From Methylopila sp. 73B (GTDB lineage Bacteria; Pseudomonadota; Alphaproteobacteria; Rhizobiales; Methylopilaceae), in contig NZ_JAFV01000001.1 in assembly GCF_000526315.1 (NCBI RefSeq), positions 372,001 to 436,000 of the forward strand: a stretch of DNA of 64,000 nt, written 5' to 3'. The notes beneath the pieces were generated by a model. The model had not been told where the DNA came from and did no database searches. It saw nothing but the letters and a program-made list of their open reading frames with translations. Of the stretch, positions 6,469 to 14,471 are shown one piece after another (positions within the stretch are counted from its first letter, which is position 1; every line of letters starts with the position of its first letter). The translations under genes were made by a program, and so were the position numbers.

Positions 6469-7304
6469 GCGCCTTCTTCTCCTGGCAGCACGCCATTCTG
6501 AAAAGCTCACTCGAAGCGACCACAAAGCACGTCTGCCTGACGATCGGCTGTCACATGGCAGCGGACGGCTCTGGCTGCTGGCCTTCCTACTCGACCATCG
6601 AGACAGAGAGCGGCCTAAGCCGGTCCACGGTCATCCTGCACGTCAAGAAGGCTGCTGAAGCGGGTTATCTCGCGGTCGATCAGCGCAGCCGGGAAAACGG
6701 CTCTGCCAGCTCAAACCTCTACCAGCCCCGCATGCCCGAGGTGGTCCGGCAAACGGACGGGGGTAGTCCGGCAACCGGACTAGGGGTGGTCCGGCAAACG
6801 GACCCCCATAACAGACCATCTCTAACAGACCAGGGAACAGAAACCCCCTCTGTCCCCCAACCGGAGAAATCAACGAAAGCCAAAACCCGTGAAACCACTG
6901 TCCAGCGTCTTGACCAGTTCCTTGGAGGCACAGAGGCCATGCCCGTCGCTTGGGCAGACCGAACGGCCGCTAAGTACGGCTTCTCTCAGCCCTTCATCGC
7001 CGACCAGTGGCAGCGGTTCTGCAATCACCACATCGGCAAGCGGAACCGCTACGCCGAATGGGGCCGCGCTTGGGACAACTGGTGTCGTAGCTCTACCGAG
7101 CGGCGGCCAACCGCCAACGGCTACCGCAGCGCAGCTGAACGACGAACTGCTGAGATTCTCGGCGACGTTAGAGACATGCATCCCGAAATGTTTGAAGGCG
7201 ACCACAGAGACCCTGCCGGCGGTCCTGGCGGAGATCGAGAACGCCCGGCCGGCGGCGACGGCCTTGATCAGCTTCTGCCGGTCGGTTCTGGCCCCGCCCT
7301 CTGA
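6465..7304 (+). CDS. Phage replication protein with N-terminal winged helix
   Basis: 279 aa. An N-terminal helix-turn-helix at about 45-72 (STIETESGLSRSTVILHVKK) is of the type found in phage and plasmid replication initiators. A Ser/Pro/Thr-rich linker (90-145) precedes a C-terminal domain with PFIADQWQRFCNHHIGKRNRYAEWGRAW, typical of phage replication proteins of proteobacteria. After about residue 240 the sequence becomes Gly/Asp-rich and low in information while the +1 frame becomes protein-like. The true end of the domain may therefore be near 7200, with either a second gene or a frameshift continuing. It is translationally coupled to the nuclease-fold gene. Confidence 0.7.
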   Translation: MSAFFSWQHAILKSSLEATTKHVCLTIGCHMAADGSGCWPSYSTIETESGLSRSTVILHVKKAAEAGYLAVDQRSRENGSASSNLYQPRMPEVVRQTDGGSPATGLGVVRQTDPHNRPSLTDQGTETPSVPQPEKSTKAKTRETTVQRLDQFLGGTEAMPVAWADRTAAKYGFSQPFIADQWQRFCNHHIGKRNRYAEWGRAWDNWCRSSTERRPTANGYRSAAERRTAEILGDVRDMHPEMFEGDHRDPAGGPGGDRERPAGGDGLDQLLPVGSGPAL

Positions 7305-7671
7305 CGCCGCGGTGAACTTCGGCCACTGCTTCGCGCTGCTGAGCCAGTATCCGGCGGTCTACCAGACCGAAGGGCTCAAGGGCGGCGAGCTGGAGGTCAT
7401 GCAGCAGCTCAAGCGCCGGATGCGCGCCGACTGGATCGAGGATCTGGCCGACGTTCCGGAGTGGGCCGTGCGGCACGCCTGCCGCGAGTGGCGGCGCAGC
7501 TCCAAGGGTGAATGGCGGCCGAAGATCTCGGACATCCTGCACCTGGCCAACAGCGCACTGGCTCCGTTCCGGGCGCAGCTGCTGGACGGGGAGCGGAAGC
7601 TGGATCACGCCCGGCTGGAGGCACGCCGGCAGGCGCATTTCGCAGCTGAGCACGCTCGCGTGTATGGATAA
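7192..7671 (+). CDS. Phage replication-module protein, start uncertain
   Basis: The frame is open from 6889, but the first 230 nt look like shadow of the preceding gene. Convincing protein begins near 7120-7190 and runs to 7671: LPAVLAEIENARPAATALIS, a conserved-looking centre (WIEDLADVPEWAVRHACREW) and a charged helical end. There is no ATG in frame in that stretch; TTG 7192 is the first usable start, and a +1 frameshift from the replication protein is the alternative. The function is unknown; location suggests replication or its regulation. Confidence 0.5.
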   Translation: MKATTETLPAVLAEIENARPAATALISFCRSVLAPPSDAAVNFGHCFALLSQYPAVYQTEGLKGGELEVMQQLKRRMRADWIEDLADVPEWAVRHACREWRRSSKGEWRPKISDILHLANSALAPFRAQLLDGERKLDHARLEARRQAHFAAEHARVYG

Positions 7672-7707
7672 TCTGATGAAATCTCACGCACATTGGAAAA
7701 CGAGACA

Positions 7708-8682
7708 ATGGGTCCGCCTCGGCCGCAAGGTGCCTCCCACATCCATCATTTTATGCCGGTCTTTTACACATCTCGATGGGTCACCCCGCCGGGCGGCAAA
7801 CTGCTGGAATACAGCGAGCCGTACCCCGGCAAGATCGTGGCAAAGCCAGTCGGTCCCAAGGCTACGGGGTTCGTCGATAAGCTAAACATTCTGGAAGATT
7901 TGCCACCGGATGACGCTAGGCAGCTAGAAGAGGCCTTCTTTAGCCCACTCGATGACTCAGCTGCCAAGGTGCTGGAGCGGATAGAAAGCGGATGGGGTAA
8001 CGGCGGGAAAGCTCAATGGACCTCGAAAGATCGCAGTGAATGGTCGCGGTTCGTAATGTCCATGATGTTTCGCCATCCAGAGGAGCTGGAGTCCGCCAAA
8101 GCCGGTTTTGCTGAGGATTGGAAAACGGTCACGCCGGAAGTCCGGGCTGCCTTTGAAGCCGCTGGCGATTTTCCTGGAAAACCAGCGTCGGTGGAGGAGT
8201 TCCTTGCCAGCCAAGCGCCAGAGAGAATTCGGGCGGACGCACTTCGAATGGTGAGAAAGGTGATGCTCGACAGTCGGGCGATTGGAGAGAGGCTGAATAA
8301 CGCTCACTGGCGCTTTGTGGTGCTGCCGGAAGCATGCTTTGATCTCGTGACAGGCGATAGACCAGTTATGAATACAGATGGGCTAGGCGTCAAAAATGCT
8401 TACCTAACAATGCCAATCGGCCCGCGACGCCTTTTCGTGGCTTCTCAGTCTGCTGCGGTCGCGGATAAAGTCAGCCGTACAAGGTTGCCGGATCTTGCCA
8501 AAACAACAAACAAAGGCTGCGTCCGTCGTGCCTATAGGTATGTCTATGCCAAAGACAAAACGCATGACGAATTCATTCGAAAACATTTCGGTAAAGACCG
8601 CCCTCTGACCTGGATGGAGCAAATGAGGGCCGTGCGTGCCCGTGCGAAAGCAAGCGGTGACTATCCGTTTCCCGATCCTTGA
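7708..8682 (+). CDS. DUF4238-family protein
   Basis: 324 aa from ATG 7708 (a TTG at 7693 is possible). The family hallmark is near the N-terminus: HIHHFMPVFYTSRW, corresponding to the usual H-H-x-x-P-x-F-Y-L motif. A second block TGDRPVMNTDG about two-thirds along matches the 'SDNPV' region of DUF4238. The activity of the family is not established; members occur in prophages and defence islands. DNA here is more AT-rich than the phage structural genes, consistent with cargo. It lies between the replication genes and a convergent exported-protein gene. Confidence 0.75.
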   Translation: MGPPRPQGASHIHHFMPVFYTSRWVTPPGGKLLEYSEPYPGKIVAKPVGPKATGFVDKLNILEDLPPDDARQLEEAFFSPLDDSAAKVLERIESGWGNGGKAQWTSKDRSEWSRFVMSMMFRHPEELESAKAGFAEDWKTVTPEVRAAFEAAGDFPGKPASVEEFLASQAPERIRADALRMVRKVMLDSRAIGERLNNAHWRFVVLPEACFDLVTGDRPVMNTDGLGVKNAYLTMPIGPRRLFVASQSAAVADKVSRTRLPDLAKTTNKGCVRRAYRYVYAKDKTHDEFIRKHFGKDRPLTWMEQMRAVRARAKASGDYPFPDP

Positions 8683-8754
8683 CCATCGACGCGCAAGAGG
8701 AGGACGAAGCGGATGCCGCATGGGCCGCAGCGACATGGTGGATACGACGTTCGC

Positions 8755-9186
8755 TTAGTCGATTCCCAAGCGTTGTTTGGCTGCCCGCTGGTTCTTAACG
8801 CAGTGCTCGATCATCTCGTAATTCTGTCCCCACTTGTCTCGGCACATCTTCATGATCGGGTCAGCCTGTCTCACGCCTTTAGCGAGCTTCTTCATGGCGA
8901 GATAATGCTGCCGTGCCTTCTCTTTCGCAGATGAGTTCGCGAAATTGCAGTCGGCTTTCATAAAGGCGGGCATTACCGAGTCGGCATACTCAAGAATATC
9001 AAGCTGTTTCATAGCCTCAGCGAAATTACTTATGACGACTTCCGGTGTGTCCCACTCGCACTTTGCAGCAGATCCGCCAGTCAAAGCCATCTGAAAGGCC
9101 AAGCTACGCTTCTCGTCGGCAGAAAGCGCGTTAGCCGCATTTGATGTGAGAAATAGAGCGACTATCACTACGAAAGCGCGAACCAT
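8755..9186 (-). CDS. Exported Cys-containing small protein
   Basis: 143 aa with a clear signal peptide (hydrophobic residues 4-17, cleavage likely after ANA or ALS near 20-22). The mature part is helical and contains four Cys (43, 80, 115, 129), an even number that suits two disulphides in the periplasm. GGGGA precedes the ATG. No family is recognised. An exported protein in the early region is most easily read as a lysogenic-conversion ('moron') gene altering the envelope of the lysogen. Confidence 0.6.
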   Translation of the reverse strand: MVRAFVVIVALFLTSNAANALSADEKRSLAFQMALTGGSAAKCEWDTPEVVISNFAEAMKQLDILEYADSVMPAFMKADCNFANSSAKEKARQHYLAMKKLAKGVRQADPIMKMCRDKWGQNYEMIEHCVKNQRAAKQRLGID

Positions 9187-9254
9187 GATGTGTTCCCCGA
9201 AGCGTTCCTGTTATCGGAGCACGCGCCGGAATTCCCCGTCAACGGGTATCGCCG

Positions 9255-9479
9255 TCACCGCACCTTCAGAACGCTGAGCTGGTCGTTCTCGAACTGCTGC
9301 GTGAGGCCCTTCGCTAGTCCGGCCGCCTCAGCGCGCGCAATTGCCTGGCGGATGCGGTTGGAGAACTGCTGGCGGGTACCGTGTTCCTCCGGCCGGTAAG
9401 GCAGAACCAATGGCTTGCCGAAGCGGATGCCGGAAAAATCGTATTTGCGTGACCGTGCTGGCGTTTTCGTCCGTTTCAT
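9255..9479 (-). CDS. Small basic phage protein (74 aa)
   Basis: MKRTKTPARSRKYDFSGIRF: a strongly basic N-terminus is followed by a helical, Gln/Arg-rich segment (RQQFSNRIRQAIARAEAAGL). GGAG lies three bases before the ATG. It could bind nucleic acid on charge grounds, but no motif is decisive. It is in the leftward unit downstream of the SSB-like gene. Confidence 0.55.
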   Translation of the reverse strand: MKRTKTPARSRKYDFSGIRFGKPLVLPYRPEEHGTRQQFSNRIRQAIARAEAAGLAKGLTQQFENDQLSVLKVR

Positions 9480-9496
9480 AAACTCCGTTAAACTTC

Positions 9497-9868
9497 CTAC
9501 TTCGTGGTTTTCTCGCGCTCGAACACGAGGCTTTGGGTTGGTTCAAGGCCGTGATCGTGAATCACGCGCAGCCATTTATCTACCTGTCCCCAATCAATAA
9601 CTGCAGATACTTTTTCAGTAAAGCATTCTGGAGGTAAATCAGCTTCACTGTATCCCCATTGGCGCTTAAGCCATGCGGGCGTAAACGGCTCGCGCTTCAG
9701 CCGCGATACCCAGCCGTTATAGGATATGGAGATCTCGCCGGTGGCCGACTGGCGCTTCAGAAGCTCTGCGCGTAACGGGACGGCGATAGCTTTGGCCTCC
9801 TCCTCAATACGTTTATGCGCGGCAATTATGCCGATCAGCATTTCATCATCTAGCTCGCTCAAGTCCAC
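9497..9868 (-). CDS. Phage early protein of unknown function (123 aa)
   Basis: Starts with GTG seven bases after AGGAGG, the best canonical ribosome site in the early region. Helical N-terminus (LDDEMLIGIIAAHKRIEEEA), then a mixed C-terminal half with several Trp (NGWVSRLKREPFTPAWLKRQW). It lies directly downstream of the SSB-like gene in the same leftward unit, so a role in DNA metabolism is plausible. No family is recognised. Confidence 0.6.
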   Translation of the reverse strand: MDLSELDDEMLIGIIAAHKRIEEEAKAIAVPLRAELLKRQSATGEISISYNGWVSRLKREPFTPAWLKRQWGYSEADLPPECFTEKVSAVIDWGQVDKWLRVIHDHGLEPTQSLVFEREKTTK

Positions 9869-9935
9869 ATACGGGCCTCCTGTTGGTTTGAATCAAAAGG
9901 CCGCCGGTTCGCGACGGCCTGCGCCTTCCGCCTCG

Positions 9936-10586
9936 TTAGAAGGGAATATCGTCGTCCCCGACCGGCGGAGGATTGCGGTCGCCAAAGCTATCGACCGGCT
10001 GGCTCGGTGAGGAACCGAAGCGGTTCTGATATTCTTCGGACTTCGAGATGTAATCCTGAAGGCCTTTGCTCAGGCTCTCAAAAATTACCTGGTCCCAGGG
10101 ATCGATCTCGAACAGGGTCGCCTGGTTCGCCAGCCGCGGCGTCTCGATGGACTTCAGCTTCGGCGTGATGCCGGTGATGTTGGCGAACGTCTTCCCCTTC
10201 ACGCTGGTCACGTGCTGGATCGTCACCATGCAGGGGGCAGCGATCAGCTTGCTGATGTCGAAACCCTCCAGCTCGTCGTCGGTGAACGGACGGCCGCGCC
10301 AGCTCTGGAGGAACGGGCGCAGCTTGCTCTTCTCGCCGAGGCTGAGGGTGAATTTCTGCTGCACCACGTGCGGGCGGCCATCTTCCATGTAGCCGCTGCC
10401 GTCGCCGATCTGGTTCTCGCCGTGAAGCTCGAAGCCGATGATGACCTGCCGCTTTTGCTGGACGCCGTACTGGCCGTCTACCGTCTGCGTGCCGCAGTCG
10501 ATCACCTTATGGCAGATGGCCGCAAACTGGCCTTCCGGCGCTAGTTGAAAATCCCCGTTGCCGGACTGTTTGGCGATAATAGCCAT
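9936..10586 (-). CDS. Phage single-stranded DNA-binding-type protein
   Basis: 216 aa from MAIIAKQSGNGDFQLAPEGQ. The start is set at 10586 because GAAAGA lies seven bases upstream, the phage's own start signal; an upstream GTG at 10601 overlaps that signal. The central part looks like an OB-fold beta protein (QKRQVIIGFELHGEN, CMVTIQHVTSVKGKTFANIT). The C-terminus ends DDDIPF, the acidic tip by which SSB proteins recruit partner enzymes. It is first gene of a leftward unit from the 10.6-kb promoter region and is probably the replication SSB or a recombination accessory protein. Confidence 0.7.
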   Translation of the reverse strand: MAIIAKQSGNGDFQLAPEGQFAAICHKVIDCGTQTVDGQYGVQQKRQVIIGFELHGENQIGDGSGYMEDGRPHVVQQKFTLSLGEKSKLRPFLQSWRGRPFTDDELEGFDISKLIAAPCMVTIQHVTSVKGKTFANITGITPKLKSIETPRLANQATLFEIDPWDQVIFESLSKGLQDYISKSEEYQNRFGSSPSQPVDSFGDRNPPPVGDDDIPF

Positions 10587-10659
10587 TTCATTGTCTTTCA
10601 CTCGTTTCTAATAAGGCCGGTAGACCGCTTTCGTCGCTATTGAATGGCGACAGGGATTA

Positions 10660-10738
10660 TAAGGACATAACTATTATCATGGGGCAAGTACAAAATGTAT
10701 AAATACACGTTGACATAGTAATAATGGCGGCTCATAAT
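10660..10738. promoter_or_regulatory. Second divergent early promoter region with the same operator
   Basis: ATGTATAAATACACGT (10695-10710) is identical to 3124-3139. Rightward promoter: TTGACA (10710-10715), 17-bp spacer, CATAAT (10733-10738), close to consensus. Leftward, TTATAC, 17 bp, TGATAA is possible for the SSB gene. The palindrome lies against or within both -35 regions, so a bound protein would block both. Confidence 0.65.
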
Positions 10739-10772
10739 TCCTTTATCACCAATAACCAGAAAGGAATAAGAG

Positions 10773-10952
10773 ATGGCCGTTTACACCCCTAACAAGCAAA
10801 TGTGGGTCCGCACTGATCCGCATGAAGTGACGCTGATGGACATGCTGCGGATTGCCGTTCTGTCACCGGCTCCTCGCTTTGTGCAGGTCGCGCTGGCGGT
10901 GGTCGGTGGATTGGGATTCGCCGCTCTTATCCTGAACAGCATACCTGCCTAA
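10773..10952 (+). CDS. Small single-span phage membrane protein (59 aa)
   Basis: MAVYTPNKQMWVRTDPHEVT then one hydrophobic helix at about 38-55 (VALAVVGGLGFAALIL). The signal AGAAAGGA lies just before the ATG and a near-consensus promoter lies 35 bp further up. It is first gene of the short rightward unit 10773-11366. Family unknown; its early expression and membrane span would suit an envelope-modifying protein. Confidence 0.6.
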   Translation: MAVYTPNKQMWVRTDPHEVTLMDMLRIAVLSPAPRFVQVALAVVGGLGFAALILNSIPA

Positions 10953-10981
10953 ACAAGGTCATTCTCGGGCAGGCGATCATC

Positions 10982-11152
10982 ATGCCCCGCAGCACCACCA
11001 AGCTGGGCGTGGAGGAGATGACACGCTTCCTGGAGGCCATAGAGGCGCTGGCGATGGACCTGGAGGTCCGCCTGCCGCCCTCTGCCGATTACGCCCACGC
11101 CATGGGTTTAGATAAACGAACGAAAGCCGAAAGCCACGGAGATGCCGACTGA
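10982..11152 (+). CDS. Small phage protein (56 aa)
   Basis: MPRSTTKLGVEEMTRFLEAI and so on, largely helical and acidic (EEMTRFLEAIEALAMDLEVR), ending SHGDAD. It lies 29 bp after the membrane gene and overlaps the start of the DUF551-like gene by 11 nt. The ribosome site is weak. No family is recognised. Confidence 0.45.
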   Translation: MPRSTTKLGVEEMTRFLEAIEALAMDLEVRLPPSADYAHAMGLDKRTKAESHGDAD

Positions 11153-11366
11153 GTGGCAGCCTTTTGAGCTGGCTCCGAAGGACGGCAGGCGGTTCCTGGC
11201 AGCGAGGAAGTGCGAGGGACCGAACCACGTCGGCCAGTGGATCGTCCGGGTTTGCAGCTATGCTTATTCCCGCCGGAGAGATGCCGTCGTACTGAAGGGC
11301 TGGGACCTCGGCAGCGCTACAGTAGTTGAGCCGACGCCGTGCGCGTCGTTCGACATGCCCACCTAA
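11142..11366 (+). CDS. DUF551-like phage protein
   Basis: 74 aa. MPTEWQPFELAPKDGRRFLA matches the W-x-P-I/F-x-x-A-P-x-D-G opening of DUF551, a small family of unknown function widespread in phages and prophages. GGAG precedes the ATG. It is last gene of the rightward early unit and is convergent with the pentapeptide gene, 8 bp apart. Confidence 0.65.
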   Translation: MPTEWQPFELAPKDGRRFLAARKCEGPNHVGQWIVRVCSYAYSRRRDAVVLKGWDLGSATVVEPTPCASFDMPT

Positions 11367-11374
11367 GGGGGCGC

Positions 11375-12523
11375 TTACCTTTCGCTATCGCTATCTGAGC
11401 CGAATATACGATTGATAACAAGTTCTCGCAGAAAACTGACCGATTTGCCACGGCAGTCATCGATTGCTTCGATCAGTGAGGGGTGCATAACGACACCGCC
11501 TCCCTCGTACTTGCGCAATCGCTTTATAAAATTGTCGATATCATGTGCATCGAGAATATTACGCGGGAATATGAACGAAAACGGCGCTATTCCGTCGATC
11601 GTAGGCCTACGCCTCGGTGCTAAACGTTCTGGCAAAAACTGGCGCAGAAGCTGCGAAGGGCTCAGGATGACGAACCGAATGGGGCGCGGGTACTCTCTTA
11701 GTCGAGCCCAAGTTTCTCTTGAAAATGGGGGAAACCCAGAGAACATGCATATGATGTAGCCATCCGCTTTCGTAACCTGCTCAACACTCGATATAATATC
11801 ATCAGCCAAGTCCTGCCGTAGCGAGCTGCGTTGGCCTCGAAAATGCGCTCGCGCAGGCCGATTTAGTAATTCCTCTCCTCGGTCAGTAAGGCCATCCTGT
11901 GAGAAGTTATGCGTTCCAACGATGACATCTCCCTCAAGCAGATTTGCAAAAATCTTATCGCAATCAATTCCTGAAAGCTGCCTCTGGGCGAAGCTAATCT
12001 GTTGAGTCCGGTATACAATAAGACGTGTAGGACCAGACCGGCGAGTGCCAATTTCAATCCGATCCGTAATGATCTCACAGAGCAATGATTCAGTGTTGCG
12101 CGTGGCAATGTCCTGCTCAAGAATTGAGTCATAGCCGGCGGCTATAAGCCGCTCATCGAAAACGCGCGATACAATATTCTCCGGTACCTCGGTAGCTATG
12201 TGGAACCGCTCTATCATCTGGCGCAGTGCAACCTTCTGCCCAGCTACAAGCATTCCATCGCGATCGAAGTCGGGAAGTCTTGTCTGAACGTCGATATCCG
12301 CGCCTGTCGTTATGACAGCTGCGGTCACTCGCGAGAGGTTTGCACCGCGCAGATCACATCGGGTTAGATCGAGTATCGGTGTTTGGAGTTCACCGAAATC
12401 GACGCCGCGGAAATCACAGCCGCGAAGGTCCTGAGAAGGGTCTAATTTCGCTAAAGCTAGCAGGTCCTGAAAGCTTGCGTCTTTCGCTTCTAAAATGCGG
12501 TCAATCTGCTCTATGGGGTTCAT
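11375..12523 (-). CDS. Pentapeptide-repeat protein with unrecognised C-terminal domain
   Basis: 382 aa from MNPIEQIDRI; an upstream in-frame start at 12622 runs deep into the partner gene and is less likely. Residues about 32-65 are a short block of pentapeptide repeats (DLRGCDFRGVDFGEL, CDLRGANLSRV), the A(D/N)LxX motif that builds a quadrilateral beta helix. The remaining 300 residues match nothing recognised: a middle section with EIITDRIEIGTRRSGPTRLI and a later alpha/beta section (KADGYIICMFSGFPPF, PIRFVILSPSQLLRQF). The start overlaps the end of the upstream 274-aa gene by 23 nt, so the two are co-translated. DNA is distinctly AT-rich. Function unknown. Confidence 0.7.
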   Translation of the reverse strand: MNPIEQIDRILEAKDASFQDLLALAKLDPSQDLRGCDFRGVDFGELQTPILDLTRCDLRGANLSRVTAAVITTGADIDVQTRLPDFDRDGMLVAGQKVALRQMIERFHIATEVPENIVSRVFDERLIAAGYDSILEQDIATRNTESLLCEIITDRIEIGTRRSGPTRLIVYRTQQISFAQRQLSGIDCDKIFANLLEGDVIVGTHNFSQDGLTDRGEELLNRPARAHFRGQRSSLRQDLADDIISSVEQVTKADGYIICMFSGFPPFSRETWARLREYPRPIRFVILSPSQLLRQFLPERLAPRRRPTIDGIAPFSFIFPRNILDAHDIDNFIKRLRKYEGGGVVMHPSLIEAIDDCRGKSVSFLRELVINRIFGSDSDSER

Positions 12524-13325
12524 CTTCGAGCTTCTCATAAGAGATGGAGCAGGTTGCCAGAACGATCTCGCCCGACCCACGATTCGCTGTTGTTGGATTA
12601 AGCTCCCGTAGATGCTTGGCAATCAGGGCCCGGATGACGCTCGAATGATTTGCCGAAAGGCGGAACAGTCTTAGATTGCTACTCCCATCGTCAGCCGGAA
12701 CGACTTCCATGTCCTTGGGAAAGCACTTAAGAACGCCGGACACGCTGCCTTTTTGCTCAAGGTAATTAATTTTGCAAAAATGATCTTTGCTTTTATATGA
12801 ACCCTCTAAACGACGATCTCTGTAGTCGCAAACACGCCACTTAGATCCGGGCAGGCGGAGAAAAACATTATCGACTTCAGGCGCTGTTTCCTTGAAGCCG
12901 GAGTTATTGGATCTCTTATGCTCGCTTCCCGTAGACCCCTTTAATTCACCCGCGGGCGTAGGACCGAGCATCGTGCTACGGACCCCGGCTGATCCCCCGA
13001 GTTCCTTCTTGGAGCTGCCTTCCGACGAAGATCCGAAGCTACGCTCGGTGGAGCGTTCGCGGGTTTCAGGTACTGCCTGACTGCCCACATGATCGTCCCG
13101 ATCGATCTCGCAGCCCGACGTTTCCAAATGAATGTAAGCGGTACGAACGCTGACCTCGTATTCCTTGCTCCAGTCATGAGCGAGGATGCGATGCTGGCCA
13201 AAGCGCGCGGCGAGGCCGAGTAAGAAATCCGAAGAGGTTTTCGACTGCGTGGCGAAGATGTCCAGCTCGCCTATCTCGCTAGGCTGCATGAACGCCTCGT
13301 CGCGACTGAACTTACGATTCGGCAT
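12501..13325 (-). CDS. Unknown protein, HTH-like N-terminus, partner of the pentapeptide protein
   Basis: 274 aa. The N-terminal 75 residues include a segment that could be a helix-turn-helix (WSKEYEVSVRTAYIHLETSG, 52-71). Residues 80-145 are a Ser/Gly/Glu-rich, probably disordered linker. The C-terminal 125 residues form a compact mixed domain (FLRLPGSKWRVCDYRDRRLE, RLFRLSANHSSVIRALIAKH). It is first gene of the two-gene leftward unit. No family is recognised. Position beside an AbiC-type gene and absence of any housekeeping link make a defence or exclusion role the leading guess. Confidence 0.6.
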   Translation of the reverse strand: MPNRKFSRDEAFMQPSEIGELDIFATQSKTSSDFLLGLAARFGQHRILAHDWSKEYEVSVRTAYIHLETSGCEIDRDDHVGSQAVPETRERSTERSFGSSSEGSSKKELGGSAGVRSTMLGPTPAGELKGSTGSEHKRSNNSGFKETAPEVDNVFLRLPGSKWRVCDYRDRRLEGSYKSKDHFCKINYLEQKGSVSGVLKCFPKDMEVVPADDGSSNLRLFRLSANHSSVIRALIAKHLRELNPTTANRGSGEIVLATCSISYEKLEDEPHRAD

Positions 13326-13539
13326 GCGGCGACACCCAAGGTTGAGCGGGGCAATGCTACCACCCTAATGCCAGCTAGTGGTAGGCGTCCTGTGATTGTT
13401 ATCCTCCCTCGGCGCTGCGCGCGTACTTGAGCGAGTTACGATTCGCCCGGTACCCACGTACAAGCTGAGGGAGCGGGGTGTGAGCGTGTGGCCGAACTGG
13501 TTACAGGAACTGCGTCATAGGTGTTTTCAAAGGAAGCAA

Positions 13540-14430
13540 ATGGCTGCGGCCCAGAGTGTCGACGAGCAGGATGAGGCTGTTGAGACAACCTTCACTCGCA
13601 CGGAAGCCCGGATCATATGGCTGACGAAAGCCGCGTGGGTCGCCATCGGCGCGATGTCGGTTTTCATGGTGTTGGGAACGCAGGTCGACCTCAACTGGGC
13701 TGACTGGGGACCAGCTGGGGATTTTGCGGGCGGCATTCTGAATCCGATCTTGACGTTTTGCACCTTCTTGATCGTCGTTTCGACTATAACAGTGCAGATG
13801 CGTGAGCTGCAGCTTTCGCGGGAAGAGCTGCGCCTCTCAAGGGAGGAGATCAAACTCACTCGCGCTGAGGCGGCTCGCTCCGCTGAGGCCTTGGAGCAGC
13901 AGGTTAAAGCTGTCAAAAGACAGAGCTTCGAGGCAACGTTCTTTCAGATGCTGACGCTGTTTGCGAATATCGTAAAGGACATAGAGGTTCCCGATGGCAA
14001 TGGCAAAACGGCAAGAGGACAGCAGGCCATACAAGCGTGCGCGCACAAGCTAGGTAGAATAACCGATAATTACACACGAAACGTGCCTGAACGAGTTAGG
14101 GTTGCTACTCTTCAAGCGTCCTATGAGGATTTCTGGTCGGACCGGCGTCAGCAACTAGGCCATTATTTTCGGTATCTTGAGACTTTTATCCGTTTCGTGG
14201 ATGAGGCAGATAAGATCGACAGCCAAAAGTACGTCGACATCCTAAAGGCGCACTTTTCAGACTACGAGATGGTCCTTATTTTCTACAATGCGCTGGCCCA
14301 TGATCCGAAGGCCTACCGGATGTATATAAAAAAGTATGGTTTAATCGAGCGCGTCCCCCGGGCGCTCCTTTTTGACAGGGAGGACATGACACTAATGGAC
14401 ATTATCCTGAGCACCACCAGCGTTCGATGA
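13540..14430 (+). CDS. AbiC-type (putAbiC) abortive infection membrane protein
   Basis: 296 aa from ATG 13540, with AAGGAAG just upstream; the longer frame from 13396 has no such site. Two transmembrane helices (about 25-48 and 65-85) flank the family motif WGPAGDFAGGILNPILTF. A coiled coil (86-127, LREE-type heptads) leads to SFEATFFQMLTL and, later, LGHYFRYLETFIRF and a C-terminal SDYEMVLIFYNAL block. These match the 'putative phage abortive infection protein' family (PF16872). Such proteins are thought to stop competing phages by killing or arresting the infected cell. It is divergent from the two-gene unknown unit, forming an accessory island. Confidence 0.8.
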   Translation: MAAAQSVDEQDEAVETTFTRTEARIIWLTKAAWVAIGAMSVFMVLGTQVDLNWADWGPAGDFAGGILNPILTFCTFLIVVSTITVQMRELQLSREELRLSREEIKLTRAEAARSAEALEQQVKAVKRQSFEATFFQMLTLFANIVKDIEVPDGNGKTARGQQAIQACAHKLGRITDNYTRNVPERVRVATLQASYEDFWSDRRQQLGHYFRYLETFIRFVDEADKIDSQKYVDILKAHFSDYEMVLIFYNALAHDPKAYRMYIKKYGLIERVPRALLFDREDMTLMDIILSTTSVR

Positions 14431-14471
14431 CGGACCTTTTAACGTCTTGCCAGACATGATGTATAGAGGCA

